DNA from: Azoarcus sp. | GTDB lineage: Bacteria; Pseudomonadota; Gammaproteobacteria; Burkholderiales; Rhodocyclaceae | Reading direction: 5' to 3' | Length of the DNA: 64,000 nucleotides | Assembly (NCBI GenBank): GCA_020725025.1 | Contig: DYFV01000003.1 | Span: forward strand, 1 to 64,000 | In this document: positions 37,494 to 45,777 of the stretch, in pieces | Numbering within the stretch: position 1 is the stretch's first letter | Layout of the letters: every line of letters starts with the position of its first letter | Position numbers and translations under genes: made by a program | Notes under the pieces: generated by a model | The model's database searches: none | The model's input: the letters and a program-made list of their open reading frames with translations, nothing else | Told to the model about the DNA's origin: nothing

Positions 37494-39296
37494 TTAGTTG
37501 GGCAGCGCGAAGACCGTCAGCGAACCGCCGAGGGCGGTGAACCTCTGGAGGTCGCGGTAGCCACCCACGGCACCCAGGCCGTCGTTGTCCTTCTCGAGGC
37601 CCGCCGCCATGCCGATGCCGGCCCAGCCGCCGATACCCGAGTAGACGCCCACGTACTGCTTGCCGCCGTGCATGTAGGTGAACACGTTGCCGATGATGCC
37701 GGACGGAGTCTTGAACTTCCACAGCTCCTTGCCGTCCTTGAGGCTCACCGCCTTCAGGTAGCCCTCCAGGGTACCGTAGAAGATCACGTCACCCGCCGTG
37801 GTGAGCGCCCCGCTCCACACCGAGAAGCGCTCCGGCTTGGACCATACGATCTTGCCCTTGCCGGCATCCCAGGCGATGAAGTTGCCCATGCCGCCGTGGC
37901 TGTTGGGCGCGGGATACATCGCCAGGGTGGCGCCGACGTACGGCTGCCCCGCGGTGTATTCCACCTCGAACGGCTCGTAGTCCATGCACACGTGGTTGGT
38001 CGGGACGTAGAACAGGCCGGTCTTGGGATGGAAGGTCGCCGGCTGCTGGTCCTTGGTGCCGAGCGCCGCGGGGCAGATCCCCTTGGTGTTCACGTCGGGA
38101 CCGTTCTGCGCCGTGCTGTACTTCGCCACCACCTGAGGCCGGCCGGTCTTCATGTCCACGTGGGTCGCCCAGTTCACCACCGGATCGTACTTCTCGGCGA
38201 CCAGCAGGGCGCCGTTGGTGCGGTCCAGGGTGTAGGCGAAGCCGTTGCGGTCGAAGTGCACCAGCGCCTTGGTCTTCTTGCCCTTGACGTCGATGTCGGC
38301 GAGGATCATCTCGTTGATCCCGTCGAAGTCCCACTCGTCGTGCGGCGTCATCTGGTACGCCCACTTCGCCACGCCGGTGTCGAGATCGCGGGCGAAGATG
38401 GTCATGGACCACTTGTTGTCGCCCGGCCGCTGCGCGGGGTTCCAGGTAGAAGGGTTGCCCGTCCCGTAGTAGACCAGGTTCAGGTCCTTGTCGTAGCTGT
38501 ACCAGCCCCAGGTGGTGCCGCCGCCGATCTTCCACTGGTCGCCCTTCCAGGTCTTCAGGGACGAGTCCTTGCCCACCGGCGCGAGCTTGCCGTCGGTCCA
38601 GGTCATCGTCTTGTCCGGATCCATCAGCATTTCGTCGTCGGGCCCGGTGCTGTAGGCGCGCCATACCTGCTTGCCGGTCTTGATGTCGTAGGCGGTCAGA
38701 TAGCCGCGCACGCCCCACTCGCCGCCGGAGATGCCGGTGATGATCTTGTCCTTGAAGACGTGCGGCGCGTTGGTGTTGACCGCGCCCAGCTTGGGATCGC
38801 CGTTGACCACCGACCATACGACCTTGCCGGTCTTGGCGTCGAGGGCGTCGAGCACGCTGTCCGCCCGCTGCAGGAAGATCTTCCCGTCGCCGTAGGCCAG
38901 GCCGCGGTTCACCGTGTCGCAGCACATCTGCGCCACCACCGCCGAGTCCTGCTTGGGCTCGTACTTCCACACGATCTCCTGGGTCTTCAGATCCAGCGCG
39001 AAGACGTTGTTGGGGAAGGGGGTGTGGATGTACATCATGTCGCCGATCACCAGCGGCGAGCCCTCGTGGCCGCGCAGCACGCCGGTCGAGAACGTCCAGG
39101 CGACCTGCATCTTGCCTACGTTGCCGGCATTGATCTGCTTGAGCGGGCTGTAGCGCTGGTTGTAGTAGTCACCCGCCTGGGTCGTCCAGTTGGCCGGATC
39201 CTTCATGGCCTTGTCCAGCGCCGGGTCGGCCAGGGCGGGCCAGGCGCAGGCGCAGGCCAGCGCCGGCAGGACGTGAAGCTTGAAGCTAAATTTCAT
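37494..39296 (-). CDS. xoxF: Lanthanide-dependent methanol dehydrogenase XoxF
   Basis: 600 aa, periplasmic, signal peptide to about 23. XoxF-type sequence [20 protein letters not shown] and [18 protein letters not shown] with the vicinal disulfide Cys125-Cys126. Predicted metal ligands: Glu193 (SGGEWG), Asn281 (GTGNPSTW), Asp323 and the extra Asp325 ([11 protein letters not shown]), the lanthanide signature. Oxidises methanol to formaldehyde (some XoxF enzymes to formate) with PQQ. AGAGGAG precedes the ATG. A sigma-54-like promoter at 39466 would give a 5' leader of about 158 nt. No mxaF is seen in the window. Confidence 0.96.
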   Translation of the reverse strand: MKFSFKLHVLPALACACAWPALADPALDKAMKDPANWTTQAGDYYNQRYSPLKQINAGNVGKMQVAWTFSTGVLRGHEGSPLVIGDMMYIHTPFPNNVFALDLKTQEIVWKYEPKQDSAVVAQMCCDTVNRGLAYGDGKIFLQRADSVLDALDAKTGKVVWSVVNGDPKLGAVNTNAPHVFKDKIITGISGGEWGVRGYLTAYDIKTGKQVWRAYSTGPDDEMLMDPDKTMTWTDGKLAPVGKDSSLKTWKGDQWKIGGGTTWGWYSYDKDLNLVYYGTGNPSTWNPAQRPGDNKWSMTIFARDLDTGVAKWAYQMTPHDEWDFDGINEMILADIDVKGKKTKALVHFDRNGFAYTLDRTNGALLVAEKYDPVVNWATHVDMKTGRPQVVAKYSTAQNGPDVNTKGICPAALGTKDQQPATFHPKTGLFYVPTNHVCMDYEPFEVEYTAGQPYVGATLAMYPAPNSHGGMGNFIAWDAGKGKIVWSKPERFSVWSGALTTAGDVIFYGTLEGYLKAVSLKDGKELWKFKTPSGIIGNVFTYMHGGKQYVGVYSGIGGWAGIGMAAGLEKDNDGLGAVGGYRDLQRFTALGGSLTVFALPN

Positions 39297-39465
39297 CGAA
39301 ATGTCTCCTCTTGTTATACCGAGTGCTTCGGATTCCGATCACCGGCCTGAGCCGCGATCCTGACTACCCCGAATCGCTGCAGAGACGAGATCGTGCCGGC
39401 CATCCCTCGACCAGCGGACGGACGCAAGAACGGATACGTCGCCGTGCCCGTCTTGGGGGAGCAAA

Positions 39466-39481
39466 CGCAAGTGACGTGCCA
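39466..39481 (-). promoter_or_regulatory. Sigma-54-like promoter of xoxF
   Basis: Minus strand reads TGGCAC-GTCAC-TTGCG, matching TGGCAC-N5-TTGCW except the last base. It lies 170 nt upstream of the xoxF ATG. Confidence 0.78.
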
Positions 39482-39668
39482 TCACGCCGAGAAGCGCACC
39501 AGCACAGGGCATGAACCGGGTATCCGGGCCCGGAGAGTGCGCCGCAGATCAGGCTTCCGGGCGAGCGCCGGCTCCTCGCAGCGCCCATCGGCCTGCCCGG
39601 CCGGGCTGCCGCCGACCGTCGAAGGCGGGGACGAAGGGTCGTCACGATTACACAGTGCCCCGTGACAC

Positions 39669-39689
39669 ACTGCTCCTGTTCGCGAACAG
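39669..39689. promoter_or_regulatory. ACTGCTCC octamer with CTGTTCGCGAACAG palindrome
   Basis: ACTGCTCC (39669-39676) runs into a perfect 14-bp palindrome (39676-39689). The octamer also forms the arms of the inverted repeat at 16936. Position upstream of the xoxF sigma-54-like promoter suits an enhancer. Confidence 0.55.
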
Positions 39690-39808
39690 TCTCCGCCCGG
39701 CGCAGCGCCGGCAGCGGCCCAGCCTTCGCGCCGGCGCGGGGCGGGCCCTTGGCATGGTTCGTGTTTCATCCCTTCGGTAAGGCCCGGGTGCCCCCGGAAA
39801 GCAGGGGG

Positions 39809-40513
39809 TCAGAGGGCGGCGTGCGGGGCGATCCGGCGATCGTGAAGCGCGGAGGCCACCAGCCAGGCGTCGGCACCTGCCGCCGCCGCGGCCCGAAGGT
39901 CGGCCTGGTCGCGGATGCCGCCCGCACCGACGATGACGGCATCGGGCGCACGGCGACGCACCGCGGCCAGGGTGGAGAGGTCGGGACCGGTAAAGGCCCC
40001 GACACACTCGAGCGTCATTACGATGATACGCTCCGGCCACCATGCCTCGTGGTCCCAGCAGCCCGCCGGATCGAGGGGCAGGCCGGCGCGCCGGTCGAGG
40101 GACAGGACGGCTCGCGCGGGGTCCGCAAGGCAGCCGCGGGCGGTCTGCGCGTCGGGCAGCGATTCGCTGCCGAAGACCGGCGTGAGCCGCGCCGCGGCGG
40201 GGCCGAACTGCCGGGCCAGGTCTTCGAGGCCCGCGGCGTTGCGGAAGCCGCCGTCGAGCCAGATCGCGGTGCTCGGCAGCGCCTGCAGCAGCCGCGCCAG
40301 ATGGCCGGCTTGCACCGGGCCGCCGAGCAGCGCGTCGAGGTCGGCGACGTAAAGGGTATCGGCGCCGCTGTAATCGAGCAGCGCGCGGGCGACGGCAACG
40401 GGATCGCTGCCGGCGCACAGGGCGGAGCGCACCGGCCGGTAGGCGGCGCGTTCTCCGCGGACGGCACGCACCACCTGGCCGGCCATGAGATCGATGACGG
40501 GAATGACGCGCAT
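39809..40513 (-). CDS. HisA-like TIM-barrel protein of the C1-cofactor cluster
   Basis: 234 aa, HisA/HisF-fold (starts MRVIPVIDLMAGQVVRAVRG, with YVADLDALLGG and a C-terminal phosphate-binding VIVGAGGIRDQADLRAA). It is diverged from histidine-pathway HisA, and no his genes are near. HisA-like proteins of unknown role recur in bacterial H4MPT/methylofuran clusters. Its ATG and the ATG of the divergent ATP-grasp gene share the tetramer CATG, so the two leave no spacer. A phosphate-sugar or furan precursor is a plausible substrate (inference). Confidence 0.85.
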   Translation of the reverse strand: MRVIPVIDLMAGQVVRAVRGERAAYRPVRSALCAGSDPVAVARALLDYSGADTLYVADLDALLGGPVQAGHLARLLQALPSTAIWLDGGFRNAAGLEDLARQFGPAAARLTPVFGSESLPDAQTARGCLADPARAVLSLDRRAGLPLDPAGCWDHEAWWPERIIVMTLECVGAFTGPDLSTLAAVRRRAPDAVIVGAGGIRDQADLRAAAAAGADAWLVASALHDRRIAPHAAL

Positions 40514-41510
40514 GGGGATGAAGGAAAGAGTACTGGTCTACGAATTTATCAGCGGTGGCGGCCTCGCGGCGAGCGACGCCGCCACCGCGTCGCCCCGAGC
40601 CGATCTCCTCGCCCAGGGGACGGCGATGCGCGACGCGCTGCTCGCCGACCTGCAGGCCCTGGCGGACGTCGAGGTGTGCTGCGTGAGCGCCCCCTTCGCC
40701 CCCCTGCCCCCGGCCCTGTCCCGGGTGCGGGTGCTCGCGCCCCCCGCCCGCGTCGACCCGGCCTGCTTCCTTGCCCGCGAGGCCGAACGCCACGACCGGG
40801 TCTGGGTGGTGGCCCCGGAGAGCGACGGCCTGCTCGCCACCCTGGCAGCGGCGGTCGGCGCCGAGCGCTGGATCGGCTGTGCCCTGCCGGCGATCCGCCT
40901 CGCATCGTCGAAGGCTTCGACCCGTGCGCTGCTCGCCACCCAGGGCATCGCCGTGCCCGCCGCCTGGCGACCCGGCGAAGCCGAGCCGCCCGTGGGCGCG
41001 CGCTGGGTGGTCAAGCCGGACGATGGCGCGGGCTGCGTGGAGACCCGTCTTCACGAAGGCTTTCCCGGGGCGCGCGACGACCTGCTCGCCCGCCTCGCCC
41101 GCGGCATCCCCGGCACCCTGGAGCGCTGGGTGGACGGCACCCCGCTGAGCCTGTCCCTGCTCTGTGCCGACGGCCGGGCGGAGCTGCTCGCCATCAACCG
41201 GCAGCGCGTGGCCGCCCGCGCCGACGGGGTCGTCGCCTACCATGGAGTGGATGTCGGCGTCGTGGCGCTCGACAGCCCGGAGGGTCGACAGCTGGTCGAG
41301 CTCGCGAAGCACGTCGCCGCCCTCGTGCCGGGGCTCGCCGGCTACGTCGGGATCGACCTGGTGTGGTCGGCGGCCGGCCCGGTCGTGATCGAGATCAATC
41401 CCCGCCTCACCTGCGCCTACGCCGGCCTGTCGGCCGCATTGGGACGAAAGCTCGCAGGAGAGATCCTGCGCATCCACCACCCGGAGGCGGCCGTCCATGA
41501 TGTCCACTGA
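40512..41510 (+). CDS. ATP-grasp ligase, MfnD-like (tyramine/tyrosine-glutamate ligase type)
   Basis: 332 aa from ATG 40512 (330 aa from ATG 40518, which gives MKERVLVYEFISGGG). ATP-grasp signatures: ARWVVKPDDGAGCVETR (about 170-186) and the metal-binding PVVIEINPRLTCAYAGLS near the end. MfnD adds glutamate to the aromatic amine of methanofuran in archaea; bacterial orf17-type homologues lie in H4MPT/methylofuran clusters and may start the glutamate side chain of methylofuran. It overlaps the MfnF-like gene by 14 nt. Confidence 0.85.
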   Translation: MGMKERVLVYEFISGGGLAASDAATASPRADLLAQGTAMRDALLADLQALADVEVCCVSAPFAPLPPALSRVRVLAPPARVDPACFLAREAERHDRVWVVAPESDGLLATLAAAVGAERWIGCALPAIRLASSKASTRALLATQGIAVPAAWRPGEAEPPVGARWVVKPDDGAGCVETRLHEGFPGARDDLLARLARGIPGTLERWVDGTPLSLSLLCADGRAELLAINRQRVAARADGVVAYHGVDVGVVALDSPEGRQLVELAKHVAALVPGLAGYVGIDLVWSAAGPVVIEINPRLTCAYAGLSAALGRKLAGEILRIHHPEAAVHDVH

Positions 41511-42579
41511 GCTCCGGAATGCCGTGCCCCCCGTGATCGGCTGGGACGTGGGCGGCGCTCACGTCAAGGCGAGCCTGTTTCACGAAGGCGCGGTGCGCGA
41601 CGTCGCCCAGTGGCCGGCGCCCCTGTGGCAGGGCCTCTCGCACCTGGACGCGGCCGTCGAGGCCGCCCGCGGGCGCTGGCCGGCCCTCGATCGGGCGAGC
41701 CACGGCGTGACCATGACCGCCGAGATGACCGACCTCTTTCCCGACCGAGAAGCCGGCGTGCTGGGCCTGGTCGACCGCCTCGCGAGCCGGCTCGGTCCCG
41801 GCGTCCGCTTCTTCGCCGGCGACGCGGACTGGCCCACGGCCGCCGAGGCGGGCGGGCGCTGGCGCGACATCGCCTCGGCCAACTGGCTCGCCACGGCCCG
41901 CGGCGTGGCCGCCGCGCGGCGCGACGCCCTCCTGGTGGACATCGGCAGCACCACCACCGACCTCATCCCGGTGCGCGACGGCGAGCCGCAGCCCCAGGGC
42001 CGCAGCGACGCCACACGCCTCGCCTCCGGCGAGCTGGTCTACCTGGGGGTGGTGCGCAGCCCGCTGTGCGCCCTGGCGCGGCAGATTGCGTTCGACGGCA
42101 TCGAGCGGAACGTCATGAACGAGTGGTTCGCCACCACCGCCGACGTGTTCCGCGTCACCGGCGAGCTCGACCCGGCCCACGACCAGCAGCCCACGGCCGA
42201 CGGCGGCGACAAGAGCCTCGACGCGAGCCGACGCAGGCTGGCGCGGATGATCGGGATGGACGCCCGGGATGCCGAGCCGCCGGCGTGGCGCGAGTTCGCG
42301 GCGACCTGGCGGGCGGCGATGCTCGACGAGATCGGCCGCCACCTCCTGCGCGTCGCCCGGACGGCGCAACTGCCTCCCGACGCCCCCGTCGTGGGCGCGG
42401 GCTGCGGCGCCTTCCTGGCCCGCGAGCTCGCCGCCCGCCTCGACCGCCCCTTCCTGCCCTTCCACTCGCTCGCCGCCCTGTCCGGCCCTGCCCGCGAAGT
42501 CGCTTCGTGGGTCGACGTCTGCGCGCCGAGCGTCGCCGTTGCCCTCCTCCTCTCGCACCGGAGCCAGCCATGTGGATAG
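41497..42579 (+). CDS. MfnF-like H4MPT-linked C1 pathway protein
   Basis: 360 aa of the hydantoinase/oxoprolinase-related, ASKHA-fold group. Nucleotide motifs IGWDVGGAHVKASLF (about 14-28) and ALLVDIGSTTTDLIP (about 146-160) and PVVGAGCGAFLAREL. In archaea MfnF joins the aminomethylfuran phosphate to the tyramine-glutamate part of methanofuran. Start ATGATG behind GGAGGCGG. It is flanked by MfnD-like and MfnE-like genes, supporting a methylofuran role. Confidence 0.87.
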   Translation: MMSTELRNAVPPVIGWDVGGAHVKASLFHEGAVRDVAQWPAPLWQGLSHLDAAVEAARGRWPALDRASHGVTMTAEMTDLFPDREAGVLGLVDRLASRLGPGVRFFAGDADWPTAAEAGGRWRDIASANWLATARGVAAARRDALLVDIGSTTTDLIPVRDGEPQPQGRSDATRLASGELVYLGVVRSPLCALARQIAFDGIERNVMNEWFATTADVFRVTGELDPAHDQQPTADGGDKSLDASRRRLARMIGMDARDAEPPAWREFAATWRAAMLDEIGRHLLRVARTAQLPPDAPVVGAGCGAFLARELAARLDRPFLPFHSLAALSGPAREVASWVDVCAPSVAVALLLSHRSQPCG

Positions 42580-43172
42580 TCAAGATCGGCGGCAGCCTCG
42601 CCAAGGATCCCCTGCTGGTGGACTGGCTGGAGCAGCTCGGCGACCTGGGCGGCGGCCGCGTGGTGATCGTCCCGGGTGGCGCGGTCTATGCCGACGCGGC
42701 GCGCCACGCCCAGGCCGAATGGCATCTGGACGACGTGGTCGCCCACAACATGGCGGTGCTCGGCATGGGCCAGTTCGCCTTCCTGCTCCAGGGACTGTGC
42801 CCGGATCTCGTGCTGGCCGCCGAGGAGCGGGACCTGGAGCGCGCGGTGCGCAGCGGACGGGTCGCGCTGTGGATGCCGCTGGGGCTGTTGCGGCGCGAGG
42901 CGGACGAGCTCACAAACTGGGACGTCACCTCGGACAGCCTGTCACTCTGGCTCGCCAACCGTCTGAACGCGGAGCGGGTGATTCTGGTGAAGTCCTGCCC
43001 GGTGCCCTTCGCCATGCCCACCCGCGGCCAGTGGGAAGAGCTGGCCGGGGACGGCGTGGTCGACGGGCGCTTCCCCTCGCTCGCTGCCGAGGCGGCCTAC
43101 CCGATCCACCTCTTCGAGCGCACCGAGCTCATGCGCATGCGGGACCTGCTGCTGGACGAGACGATGGTCTGA
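42570..43172 (+). CDS. Amino-acid-kinase-fold protein, MfnE-like
   Basis: 200 aa, short member of the aspartate/uridylate kinase fold: WIVKIGGSLAKDPLLVDWL at the N-terminus, VVIVPGGAVYADAAR and WDVTSDSLSLWLANRL. Archaeal MfnE phosphorylates 5-(aminomethyl)-3-furanmethanol phosphate to a diphosphate. Overlaps the MfnF-like gene by 10 nt; GGAG precedes the ATG. Confidence 0.87.
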   Translation: MWIVKIGGSLAKDPLLVDWLEQLGDLGGGRVVIVPGGAVYADAARHAQAEWHLDDVVAHNMAVLGMGQFAFLLQGLCPDLVLAAEERDLERAVRSGRVALWMPLGLLRREADELTNWDVTSDSLSLWLANRLNAERVILVKSCPVPFAMPTRGQWEELAGDGVVDGRFPSLAAEAAYPIHLFERTELMRMRDLLLDETMV

Positions 43173-43208
43173 GGGCGCGCCGCTGGCCATTCGGTCGGCG
43201 ACAACCTC

Positions 43209-43238
43209 GTAGGCCGGCGGAGTGCAACGGAACCCGGG
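43209..43238 (+). repeat. Intergenic repeat, GTAGCCCGGATGG type, copy 4 (diverged)
   Basis: GTAGGCCGGCGGAGTGCAACGG... ending AACCCGGGA. Lies between the convergent kinase-fold gene and the chemoreceptor. Confidence 0.55.
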
Positions 43239-43267
43239 AACAGCGACGCCCGCCGGAACGCCGCCCG

Positions 43268-44446
43268 TCACGCCGCCAGCCGGAACTTCCCGACGATGCC
43301 CTGCAGTTCCTGGGCCAGGCGGGTCAGGTCGTCGCTGGCGCTGGCCGTCTGCTCCGCTCCCTGCGCCGTTCCGACGGCGATGTCGCTGATGGTCTCGACG
43401 TTCCGGCTGATCTCCTCGGCGGTGGCATGCTGCTGCTCGGCCGCCCCGGATATCTGCACGTTCATGTCCTTGATGGCATCGACCACCCGGGTGATCGACG
43501 CGAGCGAATCCCCGGCCTTGGCCGCCTGCTGCACGACGGCCTGCGCGCCGCTGTGGCCGCGATTCATGGCCAGAACGGCATCATTGACGCGAACCTGCAG
43601 GCGCTCGACCCGGTCGCGGATCTCCTGGGTGGATTCCCGGGTGCGGGTCGCGAGGGAGCGCACCTCGTCGGCGACGACGGCGAAGCCGCGCCCCTGTTCG
43701 CCGGCTCGGGCCGCCTCGATGGCGGCGTTGAGCGCCAGCAGGTTGGTCTGCTCGGCGATGTCCCGGATGACGTCCATCACCGCGCCGATGGCCTCGCTGT
43801 CGTCCTTGAGGCGGGCAATGACCTCCGAGGCCTGCTGCACTTCCGTGGCGAGTCCGTCGATCTCCTCGAGGGTACTGCGGACCATCCGATGCCCCAGCTC
43901 GGCCTCCTGGTCCGCCTGCACGGCGCCGCTGGCGGCGCTGGCGGCGTTGCGCGCGACCTCCTGGACGGAAGCCGCCATCTGGGTCATGGCCGATGCCACC
44001 TGCTCGGTCTGCTGCTTCTGTCTCACCACCCCGAGCCTGGTCTCCTCGGTCACGGCCGAGAGCTGACGGGCCGCTTCGGCCAGGCTCGCCGCGTGCCCCT
44101 CGATCTCCCCCACCATGCCCTTGAACGCCTTGCGGGCACAGGAATACTCCCATGCCATCCAGGCCATCTCGTCCTTGCCCGGCAGGTCCACCCGGTGCGT
44201 CAGATCGCCCTGCGCCATGGCCTTGAGGGCACCGACGATGCGTTCGGCGCGCCGGCCGACGGAGATTCCCTGGAAATGCGCAAGGCCGAGGCTGACCACG
44301 GCCACCGCCACGACGAGGGCGCCGAGCGCCCAGCGCCCCTCGCCGATGTCGGCCGCCGCCAGCCCGGTCAGGCCGAGCAGCGGGACAGCCGCAGCGAGGT
44401 ACATCTGCTGCCGCAGGGACAGCTTTTCCAAGAGCTTTGCGAGCAT
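43268..44446 (-). CDS. Methyl-accepting chemotaxis protein without periplasmic sensor
   Basis: 392 aa. Two closely spaced transmembrane helices (about 15-33 and 39-57, with only about 6 residues between) leave no ligand-binding domain outside. HAMP follows, then the signalling hairpin with the canonical tip [25 protein letters not shown]. It may sense an internal state or work with a partner. It starts 51 nt after the MfnB-like stop on the same strand, so it could be cotranscribed with methylofuran genes and couple C1 metabolism to motility (inference). Confidence 0.9.
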   Translation of the reverse strand: MLAKLLEKLSLRQQMYLAAAVPLLGLTGLAAADIGEGRWALGALVVAVAVVSLGLAHFQGISVGRRAERIVGALKAMAQGDLTHRVDLPGKDEMAWMAWEYSCARKAFKGMVGEIEGHAASLAEAARQLSAVTEETRLGVVRQKQQTEQVASAMTQMAASVQEVARNAASAASGAVQADQEAELGHRMVRSTLEEIDGLATEVQQASEVIARLKDDSEAIGAVMDVIRDIAEQTNLLALNAAIEAARAGEQGRGFAVVADEVRSLATRTRESTQEIRDRVERLQVRVNDAVLAMNRGHSGAQAVVQQAAKAGDSLASITRVVDAIKDMNVQISGAAEQQHATAEEISRNVETISDIAVGTAQGAEQTASASDDLTRLAQELQGIVGKFRLAA

Positions 44447-44497
44447 GGTGTCTCCTCGGGGTACTGCACTTTGTAGTTTTTCGAAGGACTGCCCGGC

Positions 44498-45202
44498 CTA
44501 GACGACCGGCGCGCAGGCCTCGGCTTCCAGGGCAAGGCGCAGCCGAGCGACGTTCTCCGGCACGATCGCGGCGGCACGCCCGCCCGCGCACAGGGCGCTG
44601 CGGAAGCCGGCGAAATCGGGGGCGAGCTCGGCCAGGGCCGGCAGGTGCTGCTGGCGCAGGGCGCCGGACAGGCCCGCCAGCCTGCCGGCCCGACGCACGA
44701 TGCCGACGAAGGCGGCGAGAACGGGTGCCGGGCAGCAGTCGAACAGGCTGCCGGCGAGCTTGTTCTGGGTATCGGCCATGAGGCCGGGGAACGGCAAGCG
44801 GGCGGCCGCCTCGACGACGGCCAGGTCGAGGCCGTCGTCCGCGATGAACACCGGCACCACCGCATACGGGGCGGCGGCCAGGCGGCCGAGCAGCGAGACG
44901 GCCGCGAGGCGATCGCCGCCGGCGATGCCCACCTTCACGTAATCGACCCCGCAGTCGCCGACCTCGGCCACCCGGTCGGCGATGCGCTCGACCTCGTGCG
45001 CCCCGTGGTCGCCGATGGTGGCGCTGATGGGCAGCGCCGGATGGGCCTGCCGCAGCACGGCGACGATTTTCCGTATCGTTTCGGCCGGCAGGCCGCCGAG
45101 GGCGCCGGCCCGCGGCTCCTTGAGATCGATGAAATCCGCGCCGGCGGCCGCGGCGGCGAGCGCCTCCCCGACATCACGGACGCTGGCGAGCAGCCGGATC
45201 AT
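44498..45202 (-). CDS. (5-formylfuran-3-yl)methyl phosphate synthase, MfnB-like
   Basis: 234 aa, DUF556 family TIM barrel. N-terminal LLASVRDVGEALAAAAAGAD and FIDLKEPRAGALGGL, then ISATIGDHG, VKVGIAGGD and GLMADTQNK carry the family's Lys and Asp residues. MfnB makes the furan ring of methanofuran from two glyceraldehyde-3-phosphate. Its ATG overlaps the DUF447 gene by 4 nt. Confidence 0.9.
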   Translation of the reverse strand: MIRLLASVRDVGEALAAAAAGADFIDLKEPRAGALGGLPAETIRKIVAVLRQAHPALPISATIGDHGAHEVERIADRVAEVGDCGVDYVKVGIAGGDRLAAVSLLGRLAAAPYAVVPVFIADDGLDLAVVEAAARLPFPGLMADTQNKLAGSLFDCCPAPVLAAFVGIVRRAGRLAGLSGALRQQHLPALAELAPDFAGFRSALCAGGRAAAIVPENVARLRLALEAEACAPVV

Positions 45203-45777
45203 GCCGCCGCCTTGCCGGCGCGGGCGCGATGGGCGGTCACCGCGTCCTTCAGCCAGCCCCAGGCCTCCAGCTCCGCTGGGCCCGCGGTCTTGTCGATGGC
45301 GATCTGCAGGTAGGCCAGCTCCCGGTCGATCTTCTCCGCTGGCAGCATGGAGAGCCGGCTCGCCAGCACCGCCCCTTCGATGACGGCGGCCTGGGCGCGG
45401 TTGAAGCCCGGGAAAGGCGCGTGGGTCTGCTCCCACACGCGGGCGAAGCGCAGCACCGGGCGCTGCGGGTCGTCTTCGCAGGCCACCAGGGAGAGCTCCA
45501 CGTGGGCGAGCGCGCCCGCCAGGCGCCGCCCGGCGACCCGCTCGGCGGCCACGGTGGGCCAGTCGCGCCGGCCGGTGACGCAGCCGGCGAAGATGCGCAC
45601 GTCGTTGGTGAGATTCATCACTGCCGAGCCGCGCGCGAGGATGTTGTCCAGGGTGGCGGAGGGGCGGAAGGGTTTCAGCACGACCTCGTCCCCCTCGTAT
45701 TGCGCCCCCATGGGCGCGCAGTGGACGTCGCCCGCGGCGTTCAGGGTGGTCACCAGGGTCTCATAGATCATCGGCAT
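45199..45777 (-). CDS. DUF447 family protein, flavin-reductase-like fold
   Basis: 192 aa. IYETLVTTLNAAGDVHCAPMGAQ at the N-terminus, VVLKPFRPSATLDNI, and a conserved ALAHVELSLVA strand. DUF447 genes are a stable part of bacterial and archaeal H4MPT clusters (orf7 group); activity unknown. It overlaps the DHPS-like gene by 17 nt. Function in cofactor synthesis is inferred from context alone. Confidence 0.85.
   Translation of the reverse strand: MPMIYETLVTTLNAAGDVHCAPMGAQYEGDEVVLKPFRPSATLDNILARGSAVMNLTNDVRIFAGCVTGRRDWPTVAAERVAGRRLAGALAHVELSLVACEDDPQRPVLRFARVWEQTHAPFPGFNRAQAAVIEGAVLASRLSMLPAEKIDRELAYLQIAIDKTAGPAELEAWGWLKDAVTAHRARAGKAAA

Larger units (their letters stand above)
39297..39808. other. 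Long regulatory region upstream of xoxF
   Basis: 512 bp with no credible gene. It holds a minus-strand sigma-54-like promoter (39466-39481), followed upstream by the octamer ACTGCTCC and the 14-bp palindrome CTGTTCGCGAACAG (39669-39689), about 190 bp above the promoter, a typical enhancer distance. The stretch 39297-39465 would be transcribed leader. Confidence 0.65.

Noticed and set aside
39311-39780. Short open frames in the xoxF upstream region
   Set aside because: Arginine-rich, no binding site, overlapping on both strands; better explained as regulatory DNA.
39809-40513. Genuine histidine-pathway HisA
   Set aside because: Sequence is diverged and no other his genes are near; placed in C1-cofactor cluster instead.
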